Source of the DNA: an uncultured Hyphomicrobiales bacterium
GTDB taxonomy: Bacteria > Pseudomonadota > Alphaproteobacteria > Rhizobiales > Beijerinckiaceae
Length of the DNA stretch: 64,000 bases
Reading direction: 5' to 3'
NCBI GenBank assembly: GCA_903902915.1
Contig: CAIUWR010000040.1
Location: 58,843-122,842 of the forward strand
In this document: positions 44,212 to 52,625 of the stretch, in pieces
Layout: every line of letters starts with the position of its first letter
Position numbering within the stretch: position 1 is the first letter of the stretch
Made by a program: the position numbers and the translations under genes
Notes under the pieces: model-generated
Told to the model about the DNA's origin: nothing
Databases searched by the model: none
What the model saw: only the letters and a program-made list of their open reading frames with translations

Positions 44212-45546
44212 ATGTCCAGCACCTCTTCCAAGGATTTGCCGAACGATCTGGCGGCCTACTGGATGCCGTTCACGGCCAATCGCGCCTTCAAACAGGCGCC
44301 GCGCATGCTCGGGCGCGCCAAGGACATGCACTATCACACGCCCGAGGGGCGCAGGATTCTCGACGGCGTGGCGGGGCTTTGGTGCGTCAACACCGGGCAT
44401 GGACGCGAGGAGATCACCGCCGCCATTCAGGAGCAGGCGGGCGAGATGGACTATGCGCCCCCCTTCCAGTTCGGCCATCCCAAGGCCTTCCAGCTGGCCT
44501 CCAGACTGGCGGCCATGGCGCCGGGCGATCTTGACCATGTGTTCTTCACGAATTCCGGCTCCGAGGCGGTCGACACCGCGCTGAAGATTGCGCTCGCCTA
44601 TTGGAACGTGGGCGGGCAGGGCGCGCGCACGCGGCTCATCGGGCGGGTGCGCGGCTATAATGGGGTCGGCTTTGGCGGCATTTCCGTCGGCGGCATGGTG
44701 GCGAACCGCAAATATTTCGGCTCGCTGCTCACCGGCGTCGATCACCTGCCGACCACCTATAACCGCGCCGAGCAGGCCTTCACCAAGGGCGAGCCCGCCT
44801 GGGGCGCGCATCTGGCCGACGAGCTGGAAAACATCGTGGGCCTGCATGACGCTTCCACCATCGCCGCCGTCATCGTGGAGCCCATGGCGGGCTCGACCGG
44901 CGTTCTGCCGCCCCCGCAGGGCTATCTCAAGCGCCTGCGCGAGATCTGCGACAAGCATGGAATCCTGCTGATCTTCGACGAGGTCATCACCGGCTTCGGA
45001 CGCCTCGGCCACGCCTTCGCGGCGGAGCGCTATGGCGTCGTGCCGGACATGATCACCTTCGCCAAGGGCGTGACGGCCGGCGCCGTGCCCATGGGCGGCG
45101 TGCTGGTGCGCAAGCCCATCCACGACGCCTTCATGAAGGGGCCGGAGCACGCGGTGGAACTATTCCATGGCTATACCTATTCCGCCCATCCGCTCGCCTG
45201 CGCTGCGGCTCTGGCGACGCTGGACATCTATGCGCGGGAGGATCTTTTCGCCCGTGCGTTGCGGCTGGAATCCCTGTGGGGCGACGCGGTCCATGCGCTG
45301 CGCGGCCTGCCCCATGTGGCCGACATCCGCACGGTCGGGCTGGTGGGCGCCGTTGACCTCGACCCCCACGCGGACGGTGCTGGCAAGCGCGGCTTCGAGG
45401 CGTTGAAAGAGGCGTTCCACAGCCAAGATCTGCTGATCCGCACGGCGGGCGACACGCTCGTGCTGGCGCCGCCGCTGATCGTCTCGGAAAGCCAGATCTG
45501 GGAAATGACGGAGAAGCTGGGCAAGGTGATCCGCGCCGTCGCGTGA
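44212..45546 (+). CDS. Class III aminotransferase (beta-alanine/omega-amino acid--pyruvate type)
   Basis: A 444-residue fold-type I PLP transaminase. Visible motifs are WMPFTANRAFK at the start, FTNSGSEAVDTALKIA, EPMAGSTGV, IFDEVITGFGR and the Schiff-base lysine in TFAKGVTAGAVPMG. The N-terminal WMPFT block is characteristic of omega-amino acid--pyruvate aminotransferases that make alanine from beta-alanine and similar amines. GGAGG lies upstream. No pathway neighbours specify the substrate. Confidence 0.9.
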   Translation: MSSTSSKDLPNDLAAYWMPFTANRAFKQAPRMLGRAKDMHYHTPEGRRILDGVAGLWCVNTGHGREEITAAIQEQAGEMDYAPPFQFGHPKAFQLASRLAAMAPGDLDHVFFTNSGSEAVDTALKIALAYWNVGGQGARTRLIGRVRGYNGVGFGGISVGGMVANRKYFGSLLTGVDHLPTTYNRAEQAFTKGEPAWGAHLADELENIVGLHDASTIAAVIVEPMAGSTGVLPPPQGYLKRLREICDKHGILLIFDEVITGFGRLGHAFAAERYGVVPDMITFAKGVTAGAVPMGGVLVRKPIHDAFMKGPEHAVELFHGYTYSAHPLACAAALATLDIYAREDLFARALRLESLWGDAVHALRGLPHVADIRTVGLVGAVDLDPHADGAGKRGFEALKEAFHSQDLLIRTAGDTLVLAPPLIVSESQIWEMTEKLGKVIRAVA

Positions 45547-45549
45547 AGA

Positions 45550-46224
45550 TCAGTGCCGCCAGGCGAACTGTTCCTGCCGAATGTCCACATGGATGAGGTC
45601 GGTGCTGTGATAGCTGCCGACGCCATTGATGCCCGGCACGGTCTTGACGTAAGTGGCCAGCGCCATGGGATCAACACCCTCGATGCGGATATCGGCGGCC
45701 ATGCAATGGCGATGCATGGAGCCGGGGCGGGCGTTGGGGCGATAGCCTGACGCCACTTCCACGGGTTTGTCGTAATGTTCGGAAATGGCGTTCAGCGCAG
45801 TCCGAAGCGCCTCCGGGAAGCAGCTTATTTCAGTGGTGGCGTAAGCGGCGTAATAGCCGAGGCCCTTGTGCTTGCCGCCCGGCTCGAGAGCCGGTTGCAA
45901 GGCGGGTTCGTTTGACGGCAACTCGCCCTCTTCCGCCGCGACCTCCTCGATGTTCGAACCGCTTGCGGTCGCGACCAGCGTCGCGCCGCCAAATTCGGGC
46001 GGGCGCGCAGGCGGCAGGGGCGCCATGGCCATCATGCCGGGGGGAACCACATCGCTGGTTGCGGCGTCAGGCTCGCCCGTCTGCATCGCGACGGGCGTTT
46101 CCACCGCTCGGGCGGCTGGGCCGTTATCAACAAGCAACACCTCCAGCACCGACCCATCTCCACTGGAGATGCAGCCGCCGAGGGCGAGGCAGGGAATCAA
46201 TATGGCGGCCAAATGGAGTCGCAT
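45550..46224 (-). CDS. Lipoprotein of the DUF882/M15A D-Ala-D-Ala carboxypeptidase-like family
   Basis: A 224-residue putative lipoprotein. The signal ends in the lipobox LGGC. A proline- and glutamate-rich linker of about 100 residues follows, then a M15A-type zinc domain: SGYRPNARPGSMHRHCMAADIRI (first His/Asp ligands) and STDLIHVDIR (HxD). Relatives trim peptidoglycan or act in its recycling (YcbK-like). The ATG at 46224 starts a proper signal; an upstream in-frame start is possible. Confidence 0.83.
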   Translation of the reverse strand: MRLHLAAILIPCLALGGCISSGDGSVLEVLLVDNGPAARAVETPVAMQTGEPDAATSDVVPPGMMAMAPLPPARPPEFGGATLVATASGSNIEEVAAEEGELPSNEPALQPALEPGGKHKGLGYYAAYATTEISCFPEALRTALNAISEHYDKPVEVASGYRPNARPGSMHRHCMAADIRIEGVDPMALATYVKTVPGINGVGSYHSTDLIHVDIRQEQFAWRH

Positions 46225-46277
46225 GTCGCTGCAATTGCACAAAACTTAACGGAAAGTAAAGCCTGCGCCCGCGCTCT

Positions 46278-47540
46278 CTAGATCGCCCGCCAACCAATGT
46301 CGCGGCGGCAGAAGCCCTCCGGCCAGTCGATGGCGTCCACGCCCGCATAGGCGCGGGCCTGCGCCTGGGCCACGCTCTCGCCCAGCGCCGTCACATTCAG
46401 CACCCGGCCCCCATTGGCCAACAGCCGCGTTCCCTCACGCCGCGTGCCCGCGTGGAAGACGGTGACGCCCTCCAGCGTGGCGGCGCGGTCGAGGCCCCTG
46501 ATTTCGCTGCCGCGCTCGGGCGCGTCGGGATAGCCCTTCGCCGCATAGACGACCGTGAGCGCCGTCTGCGCGGAGAGCTTCACCGGACCTTCTGGCAAGT
46601 CGCCTTTGGCGGAGGCCAGCAACAGGGGCAGCAGATCCTCGTTGAGCCGGGCCAGCATGACCTGCGTTTCAGGGTCGCCGAAACGGGCGTTGAATTCGAT
46701 CAGCTTCGGCCCCTTCGGTCCGATCATCAGCCCCGCGAAGAGCACGCCCTTGAAGGGCGTTCCGCGCTGGCGCATGCCCGCCATGGTCGGCGCGATGATC
46801 TCCGCCATCACCCGCGCGCTCATGGCCTGCGTCATGATCGGGGCGGGGGAATAGGCGCCCATGCCGCCGGTGTTGGGGCCGGTGTCGCCATCGCCCACGC
46901 GCTTGTGGTCCTGCGCCGAGGCGAAGGCGAGCGCCCTTGTTCCGTCGCAAAGCGCGAAGAAGGAGGCTTCCTCGCCTTCGAGAAAATCCTCGACCACCAC
47001 CTCGGCCCCCGCCGCGCCAAAGGCGCCGCCGAAGATCATGTCGATGGCGGCCTCCGCCTCCGCGACGCTCATGGCCACGATGACGCCCTTGCCGGCGGCC
47101 AAACCATCAGCCTTCACGACGATGGGCGCGCCGCGCTGGCGCACATAGGCCTTTGCGGGTTCGGCTGCGCTGAAGCGCTGGTAATCGGCGGTGGGAATGG
47201 AAAACTCGGCGCAGAGATCCTTGGTGAAGCCCTTGGAGCCCTCAAGCTGCGCCGCCGCCTTCGACGGCCCGAAGGCGAGCACGCCCGCCGCCTCCAGATC
47301 ATCCACCAGCCCCGCCACCAAAGGCGCCTCCGGCCCCACCACCACGAAGCAGATCTGCATCAGCTTGCAGAAATCCACCACGGCGTTGTGATCGGCGACA
47401 TCCAGCGACACATTGCGCCCAAGCGCCTGCGTGCCCGGATTGCCGGGGGCGATGAAGAGCTGGGTCAGCAAAGGACTGCGCGACAGGCTCAGCGCCAGCG
47501 CATGCTCCCGCCCGCCCGAGCCGATGAGAAGAACGTTCAT
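46278..47540 (-). CDS. purD: Phosphoribosylamine--glycine ligase (GARS)
   Basis: Second step of purine synthesis, ATP-grasp enzyme. The 420-residue protein opens [16 protein letters not shown]. It has [45 protein letters not shown] and the signature [11 protein letters not shown]. The ATG at 47540 is set by family alignment; a longer frame upstream would overlap the operator of the divergent toxin-antitoxin pair and is rejected. Confidence 0.95.
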   Translation of the reverse strand: MNVLLIGSGGREHALALSLSRSPLLTQLFIAPGNPGTQALGRNVSLDVADHNAVVDFCKLMQICFVVVGPEAPLVAGLVDDLEAAGVLAFGPSKAAAQLEGSKGFTKDLCAEFSIPTADYQRFSAAEPAKAYVRQRGAPIVVKADGLAAGKGVIVAMSVAEAEAAIDMIFGGAFGAAGAEVVVEDFLEGEEASFFALCDGTRALAFASAQDHKRVGDGDTGPNTGGMGAYSPAPIMTQAMSARVMAEIIAPTMAGMRQRGTPFKGVLFAGLMIGPKGPKLIEFNARFGDPETQVMLARLNEDLLPLLLASAKGDLPEGPVKLSAQTALTVVYAAKGYPDAPERGSEIRGLDRAATLEGVTVFHAGTRREGTRLLANGGRVLNVTALGESVAQAQARAYAGVDAIDWPEGFCRRDIGWRAI

Positions 47541-47626
47541 GATGGCTCCGCCAGTTGTCTGCGCGTGGTGTAGACGGGGCGCGGGGGTGGGGCAAGGGCG
47601 GGGTGGGCGGCGTTGCGCGGGGCGGT

Positions 47627-47651
47627 TATTTCCGGTAATGTTCCGGAAATA
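47627..47651. promoter_or_regulatory. Perfect inverted repeat, probable operator of the toxin-antitoxin pair
   Basis: TATTTCCGG and CCGGAAATA are perfect 9-base arms separated by seven bases, 18 bases before the antitoxin ATG. TTCCGG repeats give a helical phase suited to antitoxin dimers. VapBC-type operons are usually autoregulated at such sites. Confidence 0.6.
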
Positions 47652-47669
47652 TGTTCGGAGAGCGCTGAC

Positions 47670-47957
47670 ATGGTTGCCGTGCGCAAAACACCACTCGAAA
47701 CATTCCGCAACAAGCAAAAGCGGCTAGGCATGGTTCGCCTCGAGGTTCAGGTTCGGCAGGATGACGTGGAGTTGTTTCGTGGCGTCGCGAAGGCGCTCAC
47801 CGATCCGGCGCGCGAGATGGAGGCGCGCGATCTGCTGAAGGCGCGGTTTGGAAGCAAATCCGGGGCGAACGGGTTCAAGGAGCTTCTGGCGTCGGCGCCG
47901 CTCGAAGACGTCGAGCTTGATCGGGCGCGCGATTTTGGTCGGCCTGTTGAGCTATGA
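47670..47957 (+). CDS. Antitoxin of a VapBC-type module
   Basis: A 95-residue protein directly upstream of a PIN toxin and overlapping it by four bases. The N-terminal part ([34 protein letters not shown]) resembles a ribbon-helix-helix DNA-binding segment. The charged tail ([24 protein letters not shown]) is typical of toxin-binding antitoxin ends. The ATG at 47670 is chosen because it falls just after the palindromic operator. Role assigned mainly from position and layout. Confidence 0.75.
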   Translation: MVAVRKTPLETFRNKQKRLGMVRLEVQVRQDDVELFRGVAKALTDPAREMEARDLLKARFGSKSGANGFKELLASAPLEDVELDRARDFGRPVEL

Positions 47958-48373
47958 GTTTTCTGATCGACACAAACATCATTTCCGAACTTCGCAAGGG
48001 TCCACGCTGTAATCCGGGGGTGGCTGCCTGGTATTCAACCGTTGAGAGCGACAAACTTTATTTGAGCGTTCTGGTGCTTGGTGAGCTTCGCAGGGGCGTC
48101 GAGGGACTGCGTCGTCGTGACGCCGCAAAAGCCGAGATGCTCGACGCATGGTTATCGGCCGTTCAAGCCGGGTATGGCGATCGCGTTCTCGCTATTGATA
48201 GCGCCGTCGCGGATATCTGGGGCCGCATGAACGCCCTTCGTTCGCTCCCCACCACTGATAGTTTGCTGGCTGCGACTGCGAAGGCCTACGGCTTGATCTT
48301 GGTGACGCGCAATGAGGCGGATGTCGTTGGGCTCGGCGTCGAAGTCATGAACCCCTTCAGCGCTGCCGCCTGA
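47954..48373 (+). CDS. vapC: PIN-domain toxin, VapC family
   Basis: A 139-residue PIN-fold RNase. The metal-binding acidic residues are D6 (FLIDTNIISEL), E44 (VLGELRRG), D102 (TTDSLLAATA) and D123 (TRNEADV), the full set expected of an active enzyme. Known relatives cut initiator tRNA or rRNA loops when freed from antitoxin. The start overlaps the antitoxin stop by four bases. Confidence 0.92.
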   Translation: MSFLIDTNIISELRKGPRCNPGVAAWYSTVESDKLYLSVLVLGELRRGVEGLRRRDAAKAEMLDAWLSAVQAGYGDRVLAIDSAVADIWGRMNALRSLPTTDSLLAATAKAYGLILVTRNEADVVGLGVEVMNPFSAAA

Positions 48374-48456
48374 CCCCCGCTCGATCATCCTCGCCAAGCC
48401 GACCCCCACCGCCCTATATTCCGCTAGCCCGTCCCCCGGGCGCGGAATCCCTCCCC

Positions 48457-51147
48457 ATGTCCACCCATCAGCTCAAAGCCCTCTTCAAACCCCGCTCCGT
48501 CGCGCTCGCGGGGGCCAGCGCGCGGGTGGGGAGCCTGGGGTGGGCGGTGTTGGAGAATATGCGGCGGGCGGGGTTTGCGGGGCCGATTCACCTCATCAAC
48601 CCCCGCCATGCGCAAATTGACGGCGCGCCTTGCTACGCCAACGTGGCGGACCTGCCCGAAACGCCCGATCTCCTCGTCGTCGTCGCCCCTCGCGAGGCTG
48701 TGGCTGAGCTGGTCCAACAGGCGGCGGCGCGCGGGGTGCAGGCTGCCGTGGTCATCACCGCCGATCCCGCCCATGGCGCGGGCTCGCTCGCCGCGCAATT
48801 GCGCGAGATCGCGGCGCGCACCGGCATTCGCGTCGTCGGGCCGAATTGTCTGGGGGTCATGTCGCCGGTTGGTGGGCTCGACGCCAGTTTCTCGGCCTAT
48901 CCCGCGCGCAAGGGCGATCTGGCTGTGGTCTCCCAGTCAGGGGCCGTGGCGGCGGCGCTCACGGCTTTTGCGGCGGGACGCGGCATCGGCTTTTCCGGCC
49001 TCGTGTCCATCGGGGACATGGCGGATGTTGATTTCGCGGCCCTTCTGGACTGGTTCGCCCTCGACGGCGCCACGCGCGCCATTCTGCTCTATGTGGAGAG
49101 CATCACCGACGCCAAGACCTTCATGTCGGCGGCCCGCGCCGCCGCGCGGGTCAAGCCGGTCATCGTCATCAAGGCGGGGCGCCATCCGCGCGCCGCCAAG
49201 GCCGCCGCCACCCATACAGGCGCCATGGCGGGGTCGGATGCGGTCTATGACGCCGCCTTCCGCCGCGCGGGACTGCTGCGGGTGCGCGACATCAATGAAC
49301 TGTTCGAGGCGGCGGAGGCCCTGGGCCGCGTGGCGCCCTTTCCCGGCGAGCGCCTCGCCATCCTCACCAATGGCGGCGGCATTGGCGTGCTGGCGGTGGA
49401 TGATCTGATTGATCTGGGCGGCAAGCTGGCGGATCTGTCGCCCGCGACCCTGAGCGCGCTGGACGCGGTTCTGCCCGCCACCTGGTCGCGCTCCAATCCT
49501 GTGGACATTGTCGGCGACGCTGACGCCGAGCGTTTCAGCGCAGCGCTTGGCCCCTTGCTCGCCGATCCCATGAATGACGCCGTGATGGTCATGCACTGCC
49601 CCACATCCCTGTCGGATGGGGTGGCTGTGGCCAGGGCGGTGGCGCGAACGGCGCAGGAAGCGCCAGCCCTGCGCCGCAAGCCGGTCTTCGCCGTATGGCT
49701 GGGCGGCTCGCCACAGAGCGACCGCGTGTTCGAAGCGGCCCGCATTCCCCATTACCAGACCGGCGCCATGCGCGGCTTCATGCATCTGGTCGCCTGGCGG
49801 CAAAATCGCGAGGCGCTGATGGCGACCCCGCCCAATCTGCCCGAAGGCTTCAGTCCGGATGTGGCGAAGGCCCGCGCGATCATCGCGGGCGTGTTGGCGC
49901 GGGGCGATGTCTGGCTGGATCCCCTCGACGCCGCCGCCTTGTTCGAGGCCTACGCCATCCCCATCGCGCAAGCCATCCTCGCCCGCACGCCTGACGAAGC
50001 GGCGGAAGTCGCTCGGCCGCTGCTGGCGGCCCATGGGCGCTGCGTGGTCAAGATCCACTCCCGCGACATCCAGCACAAATCCGACGTGGGCGGCGTGGCG
50101 CTGGATCTGGCGAGCCCGCAGGCGGTGCGCGAGGCCACGCAATCCATGCTGGCGCGGGTGGCGGCGCTGGCGCCTGAAGCGCGCATTACGGGGGTCACCG
50201 TCCATCCGATGATCCAGCGTCCGCAGGGGCGCGAATTGATCGCCGGGCTGGCGGAAGACCCGACCTTTGGTCCTGTGGTTCTGTTCGGGCGCGGCGGCAA
50301 GGCGGTGGAGGTGATCAACGACCGCGCGCTCGCCCTGCCGCCGCTGGATCTCGGCCTGGCGCTGGACCTGATCAGCCGCACCAGGGTGTCCCATCTGCTG
50401 CGCGAATACCGCGACGTTCCCGCCGCCGATCTCGACGAAGTGGCGCTCACTCTCGTCAAGCTCGCCCAGATGTCCGCCGATCTGCCCGAGATCCGCGAGC
50501 TCGACATCAATCCGCTGCTGGCGGATGGGGAGGGCGTCATCGCCATGGATGCGCGCGTGCGCGTGGCGCCGGTGGAGGGACGGCGGGGACCGATCAACCC
50601 GCGCTTCGCCGTCGCGCCCTATCCCAAACAGTGGGAGCGTTGGCTGACGGGGCGCGACGGGCGACGCATTTTCGTGCGGCCGGTGCGGCCGGAAGACGAA
50701 GGCATGTACCGGACGTTCTTCGCCCAAGTCTCGCCGGAGGATCTGCGGCTGCGCTTTTTCGCGCCCGTGAAGGACTTCAGCCATGCTTTCATCGCGCGGC
50801 TGACCCAGATCGACTATGCCCGCGCCCTCGCCCTCTGCGCCACGCTGGAGAATGGCGAAATGCTCGGCGCAGTGCGCCTGATGCTCGATGCTGATCGGGA
50901 GAGCGGCGAATTCGCCATCCTGCTGCGCTCCGACCAGAAGGGCCGAGGGCTGGGCTGGGCCTTGATGAAGATGATGATCGATTACGGGGAGCGCGAAGGC
51001 CTGAGCCATATCGAGGGGCAGGTATTGACCGAAAACACCACCATGCTGACCATGTGCAGGCAATTGGGCTTCACGATCCGCGACGAACCCGACGACGCCG
51101 GCGCCAAGCAGGTGCGGCTGGATTTGCCCATGGCGAAGCAGCCCTGA
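48457..51147 (+). CDS. Acyl-CoA synthetase (NDP-forming)-like protein fused to a GNAT acetyltransferase
   Basis: An 896-residue protein of the Pat/YfiQ architecture. A CoA-binding Rossmann domain (FKPRSVALAGASARVGSLGW) leads into succinyl-CoA ligase-like domains (VVSQSGAVAAAL, FSGLVSIGDMADVDF, ILTNGGGIGVLAVD), then an ATP-grasp domain (VVKIHSRDIQHKSDVGGVALDL) and a C-terminal GNAT domain from about residue 730 (ILLRSDQKGRGLGWALMKMMIDYG). Known members acetylate acetyl-CoA synthetase and other proteins. Whether the synthetase part is active cannot be read here. Confidence 0.9.
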   Translation: MSTHQLKALFKPRSVALAGASARVGSLGWAVLENMRRAGFAGPIHLINPRHAQIDGAPCYANVADLPETPDLLVVVAPREAVAELVQQAAARGVQAAVVITADPAHGAGSLAAQLREIAARTGIRVVGPNCLGVMSPVGGLDASFSAYPARKGDLAVVSQSGAVAAALTAFAAGRGIGFSGLVSIGDMADVDFAALLDWFALDGATRAILLYVESITDAKTFMSAARAAARVKPVIVIKAGRHPRAAKAAATHTGAMAGSDAVYDAAFRRAGLLRVRDINELFEAAEALGRVAPFPGERLAILTNGGGIGVLAVDDLIDLGGKLADLSPATLSALDAVLPATWSRSNPVDIVGDADAERFSAALGPLLADPMNDAVMVMHCPTSLSDGVAVARAVARTAQEAPALRRKPVFAVWLGGSPQSDRVFEAARIPHYQTGAMRGFMHLVAWRQNREALMATPPNLPEGFSPDVAKARAIIAGVLARGDVWLDPLDAAALFEAYAIPIAQAILARTPDEAAEVARPLLAAHGRCVVKIHSRDIQHKSDVGGVALDLASPQAVREATQSMLARVAALAPEARITGVTVHPMIQRPQGRELIAGLAEDPTFGPVVLFGRGGKAVEVINDRALALPPLDLGLALDLISRTRVSHLLREYRDVPAADLDEVALTLVKLAQMSADLPEIRELDINPLLADGEGVIAMDARVRVAPVEGRRGPINPRFAVAPYPKQWERWLTGRDGRRIFVRPVRPEDEGMYRTFFAQVSPEDLRLRFFAPVKDFSHAFIARLTQIDYARALALCATLENGEMLGAVRLMLDADRESGEFAILLRSDQKGRGLGWALMKMMIDYGEREGLSHIEGQVLTENTTMLTMCRQLGFTIRDEPDDAGAKQVRLDLPMAKQP

Positions 51148-51158
51148 AAAGCAGGCTC

Positions 51159-51303
51159 AAAAAAGAAAGGAGGCCGCTCGTTTGCACAAGCGGCCCCAAG
51201 TCAAGGGAGGAAACGCCCTAAGAAGGGCATACACAGAATGTGCTTTTCGGCGCCGCAGCACAAACGCTGTTTAGGGATGGCAGCCATGCCTTTTGCGCAG
51301 GGC
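51159..51303. ncRNA. Structured intergenic element, unit 1 of a related pair
   Basis: An A-rich run (51159-51169), a GGCCGCT/AGCGGCC hairpin (51172-51195), AGTCAAGGGAGGAAAC, a small GCCCT/AGGGC hairpin, a CGCAGCACAAA stretch and TTTTGCGCAGGGC. Unit 2, about 375 bases on, has the same order. Read on the minus strand, the hairpin plus T-run is a good terminator and GGGAGG becomes the anti-Shine-Dalgarno CCTCCC, so a minus-strand small RNA is possible. Strand and expression are unproven. Confidence 0.4.
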
Positions 51304-51536
51304 TTGAGCGGGGCGGCCAGAGCGGCATCCGATCAGCGAACCCGGGAGGGACGACGTCTCGTCATCCACATCGGGCAGGGCGACGTCCCGTCGCCCTGGT
51401 TCCCCATGAATGGTCGGCCTCCAGGGCGTCGTCAGGGAGGACGACGAGGACGTCGCCCCTCCCGTGTTCGTCATGTCATGCTGTCGCCGGTTCCGTGCAA
51501 ATTGATCGGATGCTTCTTTAAGGTGGCGGAACCCGC

Positions 51537-51679
51537 AAAGAAAAAAGGCCACCAGCGTTGCCGCGGCGGCCTAGTGTCAGGGAGGAACTCTCAAGGAGAG
51601 CATGGCCAGACCATGCCTGCTGCAACGCACAAAATCAAGCTGCGGTGCGGCATGACAGATATGCGTTTTGCGCATGGCC
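51537..51679. ncRNA. Structured intergenic element, unit 2 of a related pair
   Basis: AAAGAAAAAA, a GGCCACC/GGCGGCC hairpin (51547-51571, one mismatch), AGTGTCAGGGAGGAAC, a small CTCTC/GAG hairpin, CAACGCACAAA, then TTTTGCGCATGGC with an ATGCG/CGCAT hairpin. Order and several blocks match unit 1. On the minus strand the hairpin and T-run could also end the transcript of the 63-residue gene at 51702-51893. Confidence 0.4.
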
Positions 51680-51701
51680 AAGCTCACCCTTCGGCGCCAA
51701 C

Positions 51702-51893
51702 CTACTTGTCCTCATCCTCGAAGCGATCCACCCGGGTCGCGTCATCGTCGTCTTCGGTCTTTGGCTTGTCGACGTGGGGCTTGGGCTGAGTCATGGAGGG
51801 AGGGTCGCTCGCGGGGAAGCTGTCTTCCAGCGCTTCCTCAAGGCGGTCGTCTTCCTCTTTCGCCGGGTCGCGTTTTTTCTTTTCCTGAGTCAT
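51702..51893 (-). CDS. Small acidic protein with a SFPASDPPS motif
   Basis: A 63-residue, highly charged protein: basic start (TQEKKKRDPAKEED), the block LEEALEDSFPASDPPSMTQP, then a strongly acidic tail (TEDDDDATRVDRFEDEDK). Short proteins built around D-S/T-FPASDP are widespread in alphaproteobacteria; their function is unknown. GGAGG lies upstream of the ATG. It is divergent from nothing and lies 60 bases downstream of lutC on the same strand. Confidence 0.75.
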   Translation of the reverse strand: MTQEKKKRDPAKEEDDRLEEALEDSFPASDPPSMTQPKPHVDKPKTEDDDDATRVDRFEDEDK

Positions 51894-51953
51894 GGCGTGC
51901 CTCCGTATGTGGAGACAACGCCTTGTTGAAGGCGCTGTTCCGCAGGGAAGGGC

Positions 51954-52625
51954 TCAATCGCGCAGAATGACGATATGCAGCCGACGCGGCCCATGGGCGC
52001 CCAGCACGATCTGCTGTTCGATATCGCCCGAGCGCGAGGGGCCGGTGATGAGATTGACCGTGCGCGGCGCCAAAGCCTTGCCATAGGCGGCGCGCAACCG
52101 GTCCCACAGGCTCTCCGCGTCGCTGAGCAGATCGGCCTCCCGCAGCACGACGATGTGATTGTCGGGCAGGAAGTTCAGCGTGGTCGGATTGTCGGGGCCG
52201 GAGACCATCGCCAGCGTGCCGGTCTCGGCCACGGCGCCGAAGGCGTGGCTCAGCCCGTTGAGGTCGTCGCCCAGTGAGCGACCATGGCTCACCTCGATGG
52301 CGGTGTCGGTCCAATCGAGCGCGGCGAGGCGCGCGTCGGCGCCCATGCGCAGGGTCGCGGGCAGATTGTGCTCGCGCAGATAGCGCGCCACCTCGGTCAC
52401 GATATCCTGCGGCTGCGCCACTTCAGCCACGCTGGCGGCGACCCGTTCGGCCTCTGCGCGAAACAGCGCCACGCGCGCCTCGCCGCTCACCTGGCCACGC
52501 TGGGGCACGACGCCGCGCGGCGCTGATGTCAGCCGCTCCTGCATGGCGCTGATGCGCGGCGCCTCGCGCCCGGTGACGCCGAGCGAGCGGCGGATGTTGG
52601 AGAGAATGTCCTCGCGTGCGCTCAT
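51954..52625 (-). CDS. lutC: Lactate utilization protein C (LutC/YkgG family)
   Basis: The third component of the LutABC L-lactate oxidation complex. The 223-residue LUD-domain protein has SAREDILSNIRRSLG at the start, GAVAETGTLAMVSGPDNPTTLNFLPDNHIVVL in the centre and NLITGPSRSGDIEQQIVLGAHGPRRLHIVIL at the end. It overlaps lutB by four bases (ATGA). Confidence 0.92.
   Translation of the reverse strand: MSAREDILSNIRRSLGVTGREAPRISAMQERLTSAPRGVVPQRGQVSGEARVALFRAEAERVAASVAEVAQPQDIVTEVARYLREHNLPATLRMGADARLAALDWTDTAIEVSHGRSLGDDLNGLSHAFGAVAETGTLAMVSGPDNPTTLNFLPDNHIVVLREADLLSDAESLWDRLRAAYGKALAPRTVNLITGPSRSGDIEQQIVLGAHGPRRLHIVILRD

Larger units (their letters stand above)
51148..51701. other. Gene-free stretch with two structured elements and a strong hairpin
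   Basis: No credible coding region. It holds structured units 1 and 2 and, between them, a GACGAC/GACGTC-rich segment (about 51350-51480) with a perfect 10-pair hairpin CAGGGCGACG-TCC-CGTCGCCCTG at 51376-51398. Open frames across it lack family likeness. Confidence 0.7.

Noticed and set aside
48937..51063. A 708-codon minus-strand frame opposite the acyl-CoA synthetase/GNAT gene
   Set aside because: No recognisable domain; composition typical of antisense shadow.
51238..51789. A 183-codon plus-strand frame running through the structured elements
   Set aside because: No ribosome-binding site at usual distance, no family likeness, and it runs into the opposite-strand 63-residue gene; structure explains the conservation better.
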